In this document: positions 1 through 6,126 of the stretch, piece after piece
How positions within the stretch are numbered: position 1 is the stretch's first letter
How the letters are laid out: each line of letters opens with the position of its first letter
Virus record (IMG/VR): IMGVR_UViG_3300017598_000390
Coordinates: 1 to 46,517 of that record
Direction: 5' to 3' (one strand)
Length of the DNA: 46,517 nt
Source of the DNA: a virus
Notes under the pieces: generated by a model
Seen by the model: only the letters and a program-made list of their open reading frames with translations
Database searches by the model: none
Told to the model about the DNA's origin: nothing
Program-made: the position numbers and the translations under genes

Positions 1-93
1 ACTGTCCTGGCATGTAGGGGACTCAACGGTCATTTTTTTGCGGGAGGGAATGCTGATTGATTCATAATAGTCATAAACCATGGTTAGCCGGTA

Positions 94-279
94 TTGTACT
101 TATTTTATTTGTTATTGGTAGCGTGTAAGCGCAGTGACGTTGACGACGATTGGATTTTCGACAGGTGTCGGGAAGTTGAAGCGTCGCCAGATGGGTACAT
201 AGATTTGTGGAGTAGAGAACATTATAAAAGTACCATCATAACATTTGCAAAGACAATCCAAGACATATACCTCCACTAA
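94..279 (+). CDS. terL: Terminase large subunit, N-terminal fragment
   Basis: The frame contains the ATPase N-terminus of a phage large terminase. A run of D-D-D-W precedes the RCREVE motif, and then comes the deviant Walker A signature REHYKST (about residues 42-48) followed by IITF and TIQDI. These are hallmarks of the REHxKST terminase family. The frame opens at a TTG (94), has a stop at 85-87 just upstream and ends after about 61 codons, so most of the ATPase domain is missing. The rest of the gene (Walker B and nuclease) lies on the opposite strand at the other end of the window (45490-46470). On a circular map the N-terminus should be on the minus strand here, so this segment is inverted relative to expectation. 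Confidence 0.8.
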   Translation: MYLFYLLLVACKRSDVDDDWIFDRCREVEASPDGYIDLWSREHYKSTIITFAKTIQDIYLH

Positions 280-593
280 ATTAAGGAGTCTCTTTAACCA
301 ACAACATACTCTAAACTATCACTCGTTGGGTAACTAAAAAAAATAAAATTTTTTAAAATTTTGAGACGGTACTGGAGTCCCTTATCCATACGGTACTGGA
401 TTACGATTCCCCTTCTTTTCTTCAATAAAACTAACTACATGACAATAAGTAACTAGAATAATCGGAAATACAAGAACCATATAAATCAATATATCTATTT
501 CTCTAACACTGAGATTCATCCGCTAATCCCATCTGAAAAAAAATATTTTTTTAAAATTTTTTTCGGTAACTGGAGTCCCTTGAATTATGTGGG
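280..593. other. Non-coding region between the terminase genes
   Basis: No convincing gene is present in these 314 bases. The stretch is very AT-rich and contains imperfect direct repeats with the core GGTACTGGAGTCCCTT (see the repeat entry). On a circular map it lies between the small and large terminase genes, where phages often keep packaging recognition sites, but no pac or cos site can be identified from sequence alone. Confidence 0.6.
341..581. repeat. Imperfect direct repeat, AT-tract plus CGGTACTGGAGTCCCTT
   Basis: An A/T tract followed by CGGTACTGGAGTCCCTT ends at 383. A second copy, with CGGTAACTGGAGTCCCTT, ends at 581. A partial copy CGGTACTGGA is at 391-400. The spacing of the two long copies is about 198 bp. 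They could be terminase-recognition sites, promoters or operators for the minus-strand late genes. Function is inference only. Confidence 0.6.
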
Positions 594-1001
594 CTAGTTC
601 CTTGACCCTTTTAAGAGATCCCACCGAGAATCTAATAATTCTTTTCTTTCCTTGACGTCCACCTCATTCAAACAAACAATCATAGGGTTGCCTGTGTTCT
701 CAATCTCTTTCTTGTTTTTCCAGCCTGCATATGTCTCTAGTAGCCGCAAGGCTATGTTACGGTCTAGCGTCCCCTTTAACGCGCCCTCGGTTATCTTGTA
801 TTCCATGACACTGATAGCATAAGCAAGGTTTGACGCAAAGTCCTCGTCGGCGTCGGCAAAGCGAAACAAATCTTCCTTACAAAGACTATGCTCGACGGCA
901 AAGTGTACTATATTGTAATGCTCGTCAATGTCTATCCATTCAACGAGAGATTTGGAAAGCCCAGCAGGAATTGAATCTGATTTTTTAAGTTTTTTTGTCA
1001 T
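594..1001 (-). CDS. terS: Terminase small subunit-like protein
   Basis: A 135-residue, mainly alpha-helical protein. The central region, with DRNIALRLLETYAGWKNK (about residues 80-97), resembles the helical core of phage small terminases that recognise packaging sites and load the large subunit. A Shine-Dalgarno sequence (AAGGAA) precedes the ATG. On a circular map the next gene downstream would be the large terminase, the usual order. The assignment rests on this motif, the length and the context; the family is divergent. Confidence 0.6.
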   Translation of the reverse strand: MTKKLKKSDSIPAGLSKSLVEWIDIDEHYNIVHFAVEHSLCKEDLFRFADADEDFASNLAYAISVMEYKITEGALKGTLDRNIALRLLETYAGWKNKKEIENTGNPMIVCLNEVDVKERKELLDSRWDLLKGSRN

Positions 1002-1195
1002 TGGTATTCTTTCCTTATACTGGGCTGTCCAAATGTAGCATAACGGATCACTGTCGACCTTGTCTAAGTCTTAATAATTATTTCATAAATACCAAATAAT
1101 GCAATAAGTTTTTTTTAAAAAAGTTTGTTGGTTTTTCGTTCCCTGTGCGTCTATTGTATTAGATGAATAAAAACCCAATAACAAAGGAGGTTCAA

Positions 1196-1378
1196 ATGTG
1201 GCACAAATCAGAAATAAGTTTTAACAGTAATACAAAGATTTGGGAGGTATTTGTTATTAATGAGGATACAAACGAGGTCAAGCTCGTGGACTTATTCAAC
1301 ACCTTTGAACAGGCGAAAACTAAGTCTGAACTGATCCAACACGTTATTAACAGAATTAGTACCAAAAAAATCGCCTGA
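1196..1378 (+). CDS. Hypothetical protein (60 aa), first rightward gene
   Basis: Not recognised. The ATG at 1196 was chosen because AAAGGAGG lies seven bases upstream; an in-frame ATG at 1163 has no ribosome site. The protein is soluble and mixed-charge, starting MWHKSEISFN, with a short beta-rich N-half and helical C-half. It is the first gene of the rightward set and is separated from the next by a 765-base non-coding region. Confidence 0.6.
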   Translation: MWHKSEISFNSNTKIWEVFVINEDTNEVKLVDLFNTFEQAKTKSELIQHVINRISTKKIA

Positions 1379-1406
1379 GGATTGCCCAGGTTGAACGATC
1401 TCAGGC
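1373..1406 (+). other. Inverted repeat at the end of the 60-aa gene
   Basis: GCCTGAG (1373-1379) and CTCAGGC (1400-1406) form a 7-bp perfect stem with a 20-nt spacer, overlapping the stop codon of the preceding gene. No T-tract follows, so it is not a standard intrinsic terminator. It could be an RNA stability hairpin or an operator. Confidence 0.4.
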
Positions 1407-1904
1407 TAAGGCATATCATAAGACGTAGGATAATCAGCCAAAAAGCCAGTTGTCATAAGTCCTTTAAAACTTCCTAGTTATGTAATATTACTATAATTAT
1501 GTTAAATATAGTAAAATTTTACTAATTCATATAATCCTTAGGCGTTCAATGAGTTACGTCAATTCGGGATAATTATATCTTAATATTTACTATAAGCACC
1601 CATTACTACCATGCAGATAACTTTAACCATAAATATAAAAAGAACCAATGTGTTAATATTATAATACTATTACTGCAACTTATTGAATACCAACACATTA
1701 CATAAAACATATTTTTAACACTTGCTTTCATATCTTTAATAGTAACACCCGTAACACCTGGTAACAGGGCATTTGCTACCCTTAACTTGTTTTATACCAA
1801 TACTTTAAGGTAGGGTAACAGCAGAATATGTTTGTAATAGTTATTATGTTATTATAGGGTATATAAAAAAACGTAGAAACAAATAGGCGAAAATGCTGCT
1901 ACCT

Positions 1905-2000
1905 GCTACCTTTTGACGTAACTCTATGAAGTCAAACAAAGTCGGGGTAGCATATCGTTTTTTTGAAATGCTACCTTTTGGCTTGAAATGCTACCTTTTG
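1905..2000 (+). repeat. Iteron-like repeats, GCTACCTTTTG
   Basis: GCTACCTTTTG occurs at 1905-1915, 1970-1980 and 1990-2000. The last two belong to a perfect 18-bp direct repeat, TTGAAATGCTACCTTTTG, at 1963-1980 and 1983-2000, with a 20-bp period, i.e. about two helical turns, so a protein would meet both copies on the same DNA face. Likely initiator or repressor binding sites. Confidence 0.6.
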
Positions 2001-2076
2001 TATTTTCTTTAATAAAAGTGGTATCTTTTTAGGGTTTATGTTTTTTATGTTTCCTTAACTTATTTTTTTTTATTTC

Positions 2077-2105
2077 TTGACACATGGTCAATATTATAGT
2101 AGACT
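2077..2105 (+). promoter_or_regulatory. Sigma-70-type promoter for the early operon
   Basis: A consensus -35 TTGACA (2077-2082) is followed after 17 bases by TAGACT (2100-2105), a 4/6 match to the -10 consensus. Transcription would start near 2112, about 30 bases before the start codon of the gene at 2144, which has an AAGGATAAG ribosome site. It is well placed to drive the early rightward operon. Confidence 0.55.
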
Positions 2106-2143
2106 TTAGACATAGAGGTTAACCATTAATGAAAGGATAAGAG

Positions 2144-2326
2144 ATGAAAGTCACAGACAAAAAGAAATTACAAGAAGTACTTAACACGCTGGAAGATCAG
2201 TTAAGCATTATAAACGAAAGCACAACGATTGACGATATCGAAGTCCATTCGCCGAGTGATATTTACAATAATTTAAATAATGTTATCGGCGAACTTATCG
2301 ACTTGATAGGAAACGGAGTTAATTGA
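2144..2326 (+). CDS. Hypothetical small acidic protein (60 aa)
   Basis: Not recognised. Predicted mostly helical and acidic, with a heptad-like N-terminal helix (KKLQEVLNTLEDQL) and a hydrophobic C-terminal helix (VIGELIDLIG). The start is supported by AAGGATAAGAG upstream. It is the first gene after the strong promoter at 2077-2105, so probably an early host-takeover or regulatory protein; that role is only inferred. Confidence 0.65.
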   Translation: MKVTDKKKLQEVLNTLEDQLSIINESTTIDDIEVHSPSDIYNNLNNVIGELIDLIGNGVN

Positions 2327-2355
2327 TAATTTTAATTTAGAGAAAGGAACGGACA

Positions 2356-2712
2356 ATGAAAACAACATACGAAACAAGATCAGCTTTAAAGTTTGCCGAG
2401 GAAGATATATATAAGGAAGGGTGTATACCAGAAACAGCAACGTCTTTTGAGGTCGATGTTAAATTTTCAAGTGATAGCGTGGCAGGTGTGTTAGACAAGA
2501 TTAAAAAATGTTATGATGTTTTAGATAATGATATTATTTTAAATTCTTGCGATGAAGAAGGGCGTATTGATGTTTGTATACTTGAGGACGGGAACAGTTA
2601 TAAAGCAACGCCGGCAGATATTAAGGAATGGAAAAAGGGAAAGAAAGTTTTATATAGCGCAATTTATTCGTATCAAATTGAAAAGGTAACAAGGGAAAGC
2701 GTAATACTATAA
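2356..2712 (+). CDS. Hypothetical early protein (118 aa)
   Basis: Not recognised. A soluble mixed alpha/beta protein without membrane segment or metal motif. GAAAGGAA sits before the ATG. It follows the 60-aa early gene with a 29-base gap and lies in the same transcription unit. Confidence 0.7.
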   Translation: MKTTYETRSALKFAEEDIYKEGCIPETATSFEVDVKFSSDSVAGVLDKIKKCYDVLDNDIILNSCDEEGRIDVCILEDGNSYKATPADIKEWKKGKKVLYSAIYSYQIEKVTRESVIL

Positions 2713-2734
2713 CAATTTTACAAAGGGGTGGATT

Positions 2735-3085
2735 ATGAAAACACAAGAACAAGAACGAGCAACACAAGAAGCACAAGCACAATTTGAAAGCATAAAAGAA
2801 ATGGTTGATAATATTAAGGAAGCAGAAGCAAACGACAACGAGGAAGAAAGAGAAGAAGCAATCGAAAGAATTATGGAAGATCCTTTGTCGGTAGAAATAA
2901 AAAACACCTATGAAATACTTTTATCTTGGGGTGGGCCAGCTTCACGAATTATAGGAGAGTTGGACGACGGATACCCAACAACAGCAGAACTTCAATTCCA
3001 AGATTGGTTTACTTCATGGCAAAAATACGAATGTGATGAAGAAGTTTTATTACAATATGCTAATAACTTTTATTTTGGGGAATAA
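2735..3085 (+). CDS. Hypothetical conserved phage early protein (116 aa)
   Basis: An acidic, Gln/Glu-rich N-terminal helix (about residues 1-55) is followed by a compact domain with LSWGGPASRIIGEL (about 63-76) and an aromatic C-terminus with DWFTSW and NNFYFGE. I recall similar WGGP-containing small proteins in other phages, but no function is known to me. An AAAGGGGTGG site precedes the start. Confidence 0.7.
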   Translation: MKTQEQERATQEAQAQFESIKEMVDNIKEAEANDNEEEREEAIERIMEDPLSVEIKNTYEILLSWGGPASRIIGELDDGYPTTAELQFQDWFTSWQKYECDEEVLLQYANNFYFGE

Positions 3086-3101
3086 TAACAAGGGGGCTAC
3101 C

Positions 3102-3410
3102 ATGACAGTCAAAGAATTTTTAGAAAGAACATACAAAGAAGAAGAACATCATGTTCGAGATGCCATAAAGTGCAAAGACGGACTAAGCTTGTCTGTTCAA
3201 GGTGGAACTAGATTTCATTATTGCGAACCTAGAAAATTATGTAATGTTTATAATAAGGTTGAAATAGGCTTTCCGTCAAGAAAGATTTATTCATTAATGA
3301 AATATGCAGAAACTAAAGGAAACCCAACTGGCACAGTTTACGGATATGTGCCGATAGATGTTGTCGAGAGAGTTATAATAAGACATGGTGGAATAGTAAA
3401 TAAATTATAA
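3102..3410 (+). CDS. Hypothetical early protein (102 aa)
   Basis: Not recognised. The ATG at 3102 is preferred to an in-frame start at 3033 because AAGGGGGCTACC immediately precedes it and the upstream start would overlap the previous gene. The protein contains a basic mid-region and several aromatic residues; no membrane helix or catalytic motif is evident. Confidence 0.65.
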   Translation: MTVKEFLERTYKEEEHHVRDAIKCKDGLSLSVQGGTRFHYCEPRKLCNVYNKVEIGFPSRKIYSLMKYAETKGNPTGTVYGYVPIDVVERVIIRHGGIVNKL

Positions 3411-3431
3411 TCTTTTTAAAAGGGGGCTATT

Positions 3432-3623
3432 ATGACAACAGCAACACGACCACAGAACACCGCAAGAGTAGAATCACGACAAGCTTTTGACAGGGCTGTT
3501 AGAGAAGGAAGATTGTCGGTTGATGTGTACGCAGATAATTACGCTGGTTGTTATATGTATATTGGAAACAGAAACGGACATGATTTTTTTAAGAATGTAG
3601 TAAGTCGAAAATATGATGTTTGA
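3432..3623 (+). CDS. Hypothetical early protein (63 aa)
   Basis: Not recognised. A small basic protein rich in Arg in its N-terminal half (RQAFDRAVREGRL) and in Tyr/Asn in its C-terminal half. AAAGGGGGC precedes the start. Possibly a host-takeover polypeptide, but nothing in the sequence shows it. Confidence 0.6.
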   Translation: MTTATRPQNTARVESRQAFDRAVREGRLSVDVYADNYAGCYMYIGNRNGHDFFKNVVSRKYDV

Positions 3624-3642
3624 TTAAGGAAGGAGAAAAATA

Positions 3643-3738
3643 ATGTACATCACAAACGCACAAATCACAGGGATCATACTAGGGGTATGCGCCTTGCTTT
3701 TATTAATAACGTGTGTGTTAATGCATATTCAGGGATAA
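3643..3738 (+). CDS. Single-span membrane peptide (31 aa)
   Basis: A 31-residue peptide that is almost entirely one transmembrane helix (ITGIILGVCALLLLITCVLM). The very strong ribosome site AAGGAAGGAG ahead of the ATG and its position in a tightly packed operon support translation. Function unknown; small early membrane peptides can act in superinfection exclusion or membrane modulation. Confidence 0.55.
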   Translation: MYITNAQITGIILGVCALLLLITCVLMHIQG

Positions 3739-3772
3739 ATAAGCATATGCTTAAATAAACTAGGGGGTTGAA

Positions 3773-3940
3773 ATGAAAGATTGTTTAGGGTGTTGCGCTT
3801 CATGTGGGAGTAATGATTTGGATTATGTAGGTTCTGAACCAGTAGACAATGGTATTTTTTATGCTTATAGATGTAACAGATGCGAAAAAACAGGGAAAGA
3901 GTGGTATAACCTAAAATATGTTGAAACTACGGAGGACTAA
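3773..3940 (+). CDS. Zinc-ribbon-like protein (55 aa)
   Basis: A 55-residue protein with a clustered N-terminal cysteine group (CLGCCASC, residues 4-11) and a CNRC pair (about 34-37), the spacing of a small treble-clef or zinc-ribbon fold, then an aromatic C-terminus. AGGGGGTTG precedes the ATG. Likely a nucleic-acid or protein-binding adaptor; partner unknown. Confidence 0.6.
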   Translation: MKDCLGCCASCGSNDLDYVGSEPVDNGIFYAYRCNRCEKTGKEWYNLKYVETTED

Positions 3941-3941
3941 A

Positions 3942-4205
3942 ATGCCAACAGCACTAGAAACCTTAAAAGACATGATGCGGATAAATCTAAACAGACAAAT
4001 AGATTGTATTACAGACACCGGATATGTGAGGTCGGATTGTAAGTATCAGTATCAGATCTTAGTCGAACAAGCGAAGGACATAAGGAAAAGTATAGAGTAT
4101 CTTGAGGAGTTATATAACAACAAATGTGATTTTGTAGAAGTGGGGAACACGCCATTATATAAGGGAAGGGAGGAAAAACATGAAGAAGTCAAAAACATGG
4201 CTTGA
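3942..4205 (+). CDS. Hypothetical helical protein (87 aa)
   Basis: Not recognised. The ATG at 3942 follows GGAGGACTAAA directly, so it is preferred to an upstream in-frame start. Residues 1-65 are predicted helical (coiled-coil-like), with two Cys (DCITD and SDCKY) that do not form an obvious metal site. The 3' end overlaps the next gene by 26 bases in another frame. Confidence 0.65.
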   Translation: MPTALETLKDMMRINLNRQIDCITDTGYVRSDCKYQYQILVEQAKDIRKSIEYLEELYNNKCDFVEVGNTPLYKGREEKHEEVKNMA

Positions 4206-4479
4206 AGAACAAAATGAAATACATGAAAGATACACCGAAGTTTTTGATAAAATGGATATAATCTTTAATAATACACGCCTTGATGTGTATGAGGTTATAC
4301 CCAAATCTAACACAATTGAAGCCCAGGAAGAAATCAGGCGTAGATTAAAAAATAATAAAGAGTATGTTTTATTAAGAAAAGCTGAACGTAAAATATACAG
4401 GAAATCAGTTAAGCACTGTGCATTGGTTGTTATACATTTATTGGAAGCTAAACGAAAGGAGAAATACAATGAATCATAA
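4180..4479 (+). CDS. Hypothetical basic helical protein (99 aa)
   Basis: Not recognised. Highly charged and predicted all-helical, with Lys/Arg-rich C-terminal half. GGGAGGAAAAAC lies before the ATG, inside the end of the previous gene, so translation is probably coupled. It also overlaps the next gene by 11 bases. Confidence 0.65.
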   Translation: MKKSKTWLEEQNEIHERYTEVFDKMDIIFNNTRLDVYEVIPKSNTIEAQEEIRRRLKNNKEYVLLRKAERKIYRKSVKHCALVVIHLLEAKRKEKYNES

Positions 4480-4693
4480 AAGAACACCAAAAGAGTTAAA
4501 AGAACGAGAAGAAGCAAATAAGGGCAGAATCACAAGGTGGCTTAACCCTAACACAATAATTCATAGTGAGTACGGACTTATCACGAATGAAAAATGGGTT
4601 GAGCGTGAAGCGAAAAGGTTAAGAGGAGTAGTTAAAAACAGAAACGGCTTAACGGCTGTGTTTGGGAAGGAGAAGAAAAATGAAAAAATATAA
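4469..4693 (+). CDS. Hypothetical basic protein (74 aa)
   Basis: Not recognised. The ATG at 4469 has AAAGGAG upstream; an in-frame start at 4418 lies deep inside the previous gene and was rejected. Strongly basic, with alternating Lys/Arg/Glu N-terminal helix and a WLNPNTIIHSEYG segment. Overlaps the start of the beta-helix gene by 14 bases. Confidence 0.6.
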   Translation: MNHKRTPKELKEREEANKGRITRWLNPNTIIHSEYGLITNEKWVEREAKRLRGVVKNRNGLTAVFGKEKKNEKI

Positions 4694-5390
4694 ATTAATT
4701 AAAAAAGACTTTAAAACTCATCTTGGTATAAAACTTTATCGTATAAGGGCAAATGTTTCTTTTTCTAATGTTGAAAAAGGAGAGTTGGGGGGATATGTAG
4801 AATCAGAAGAAAACCTCAGCATGTCTGATGATGCCTGGGTGTCTGGTAATGCCTGGGTGTCTGGTAATGCCTGGGTGTATGATGATGCCAGGGTGTCTGG
4901 TGATGCCTGGGTGTATGGTGATGCCTGGGTGTCTGGTGATGCCTGGGTGTATGGTGATGCCTGGGTGTCTGGTGATGCCAGGGTGTATGGTGATGCCTGG
5001 GTGTCTGGTGATGCCAGGGTGTCTGGTAATGCCTGGGTGTATGGTAATGCCTGGGTGTATGATGATGCCAGGGTGTATGGTAATGCCTGGGTGTCTGGTG
5101 ATGCCAGGGTGTATGGTAATGCCAGGGTGTCTGGTGATGCCAGGGTGTATGGTAATGCCTGGGTGTATGGTGATGCCAGGGTGTCTGGTGATAACATAAC
5201 ATCTATTTTAAAAACTGTTATGTGTTTTGAACATTGCATATCAATAACAGACAATTTTGTGTTTTGTGGATATATGGAGTGGAAACATTCAGAAATAAAG
5301 GGATTAAAATATGACAAAGCTAAAAAGTATATGAGTGAAGGGCAATTTAAAATAATCAAAAAGGTTGTACTTGAATTAATTAAGTATTAG
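4680..5390 (+). CDS. Hexapeptide-repeat beta-helix protein
   Basis: Three parts are visible. Residues 1-50 form a conserved-looking N-domain (GELGGYVESEENLS). Residues 51-170 are 20 perfect six-residue units of the form [DN]-A-[WR]-V-[SY]-[GD], the pattern of left-handed parallel beta-helices (hexapeptide transferase and YdcK-like folds). Residues 171-236 form a non-repetitive C-domain. The ATG at 4680 follows GGAAGGAG. No acyltransferase active-site residues are apparent, so it is more likely a structural or binding scaffold than an enzyme. The repeat is encoded by an unusually homogeneous 18-bp minisatellite and has probably expanded recently. Confidence 0.8.
   Translation: MKKYKLIKKDFKTHLGIKLYRIRANVSFSNVEKGELGGYVESEENLSMSDDAWVSGNAWVSGNAWVYDDARVSGDAWVYGDAWVSGDAWVYGDAWVSGDARVYGDAWVSGDARVSGNAWVYGNAWVYDDARVYGNAWVSGDARVYGNARVSGDARVYGNAWVYGDARVSGDNITSILKTVMCFEHCISITDNFVFCGYMEWKHSEIKGLKYDKAKKYMSEGQFKIIKKVVLELIKY
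4830..5189 (+). repeat. 18-bp coding minisatellite, 20 units
   Basis: Twenty in-frame 18-bp units of the form RAT-GCC-WGG-GTG-TMT-GRT. Only four codons vary, each between two states: GAT/AAT, TGG/AGG, TCT/TAT and GGT/GAT. All other bases are constant. Because the unit is free of stop codons in several frames, long spurious reading frames occur on both strands. Copy number probably changes by slippage or recombination. Confidence 0.95.
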
Positions 5391-5404
5391 AAAGGAGAAG
5401 AAAA

Positions 5405-5743
5405 ATGAAATTACATGAGTTGACTAAGAAACAAATAAAAATCATTCAAGATTATGGAGGGGACGTTTCACCCTACACCAGAGATGATTTAGATAAGACA
5501 AACAAAGATTGGCTGAAGGAGAAGGCAAAAGATATAGAGAAATACTCACACCACCCAGATAATCCAGTTAGAATGACTTTGAGTGGAATACAACAAATCC
5601 TCGGTTTAAAAGAGGAAAGTCTTGAGGAAAAGTTAGATACATACATAATATCATGCAAAATAGCAGAACCAGAAGAAATTGCTCAAAAGGCTAAAACAAT
5701 ATTTCAAAACCCACAAACAAGAATTGGAGGATTAAAATGCTAA
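5405..5743 (+). CDS. Hypothetical protein (112 aa)
   Basis: Not recognised. A soluble, mostly helical protein with a central TLSGIQQILGLKEESLEEKL segment. GAAAGGAGAAG precedes the ATG. The gene overlaps the next one by seven bases, indicating coupled translation with the small DNA-binding protein downstream. Confidence 0.7.
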   Translation: MKLHELTKKQIKIIQDYGGDVSPYTRDDLDKTNKDWLKEKAKDIEKYSHHPDNPVRMTLSGIQQILGLKEESLEEKLDTYIISCKIAEPEEIAQKAKTIFQNPQTRIGGLKC

Positions 5744-5952
5744 ACTTTGAAGAAATCATAGTCAAAATCGATCCAGATAAGAGTTACACAATCCCAAAAG
5801 TTGTTGAAATGGTAGGGGTAAGTTATACCGCTATCTTAAACGCTGTCAAGCGTGGGGATATCGAAGCTAAAAAGATATTCGGACGACATTGGGTTGAAGG
5901 TAGGAGTATTAGAAACTATCTTACAATAAACAAAAAACTTGACAAGGATTAA
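5737..5952 (+). CDS. Small helix-turn-helix protein, excisionase/MerR-like
   Basis: A 71-residue protein whose segment SYTIPKVVEMVGVSYTAILNA (about residues 14-34) followed by VKRGDIEAKKIFGRHWV has the layout of the MerR-like excisionase helix-turn-helix family: a domain-choosing helix pair, then a wing with GDIxAxKxFGRxW. It probably binds DNA as a regulator or accessory factor. It is the last gene before a terminator at 6011-6041, and no integrase is visible, so a transcriptional role is favoured over excision. Confidence 0.65.
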   Translation: MLNFEEIIVKIDPDKSYTIPKVVEMVGVSYTAILNAVKRGDIEAKKIFGRHWVEGRSIRNYLTINKKLDKD

Positions 5953-6010
5953 GCCATGTGTATAATAAAAACTATGGAAAGCGTGGGGAACATACTTATT
6001 TAAAAAACAT

Positions 6011-6041
6011 AAAAGCCAAGACTCTAAATCTTGGCTTTTTT
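6011..6041 (+). terminator. Intrinsic (rho-independent) terminator
   Basis: GCCAAGA (6015-6021), a 7-nt loop and TCTTGGC (6029-6035) form a perfect stem, flanked by an A-run before and a T-run after, extending to 6041. This is a textbook terminator closing the early operon; the A-run would also let it work weakly in the other direction. Confidence 0.85.
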
Positions 6042-6045
6042 CTTT

Positions 6046-6114
6046 TACCCTCTGTCCTCAAGTTTCCCATAGAAGTAAACAGACGAGTTACCCCCTCGTC
6101 GAGGATAGAGGGTA
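6046..6114 (+). promoter_or_regulatory. Nested stem-loop element upstream of the primase gene
   Basis: An outer stem pairs 6046-6059 (TACCCTCTGTCCTC) with 6101-6114 (GAGGATAGAGGGTA); 13 pairs are Watson-Crick and one is G-U. An inner perfect hairpin, GACGAG (6082-6087) with CTCGTC (6095-6100), abuts the outer 3' arm. It lies between the terminator and the primase start. The only purine-rich stretch near that start, GATAGAGGG, is inside the outer stem, so the element may control primase translation, or act as a DNA cruciform in replication. Confidence 0.6.
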
Positions 6115-6126
6115 TTTTGATTTATT

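Larger units (their letters stand above)
1379..2143. other. AT-rich non-coding region, candidate replication origin
   Basis: About 765 bases without a plausible gene. It is very AT-rich and carries short repeated words: GTAACACCC (1742-1750), GTAACACCT (1751-1759), GTAACAGGG (1761-1769) and GGTAACA (1814-1820), plus GCTACC in several places and an 18-bp tandem repeat at 1963-2000. A promoter lies at its right edge. Clustered iterons plus AT-rich DNA in a gene-free gap between divergent transcription units fit a replication origin, but this is inference. Confidence 0.45.

Noticed and set aside
1373-1406. Intrinsic terminator after the 60-aa gene
   Set aside because: The stem has a 20-nt loop and no T-tract follows; listed only as an inverted repeat.
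4830-5189. CRISPR-like array
   Set aside because: The units are continuous 18-bp tandem repeats without spacers and lie in frame within a protein gene; no cas genes.
4736-5359. Long reading frames on the minus strand (also 4816-5202) and a second + frame at 4828-5199
   Set aside because: They are shadows of the 18-bp minisatellite, whose unit has no stop in several frames; they give low-complexity translations (TPRHHQ-, MPGCLV-type) and have no ribosome sites.
5737-5952. Excisionase implying a temperate phage
   Set aside because: The fold is shared by many regulators; no integrase, attachment site or CI-like repressor was seen, so lysogeny is not claimed.
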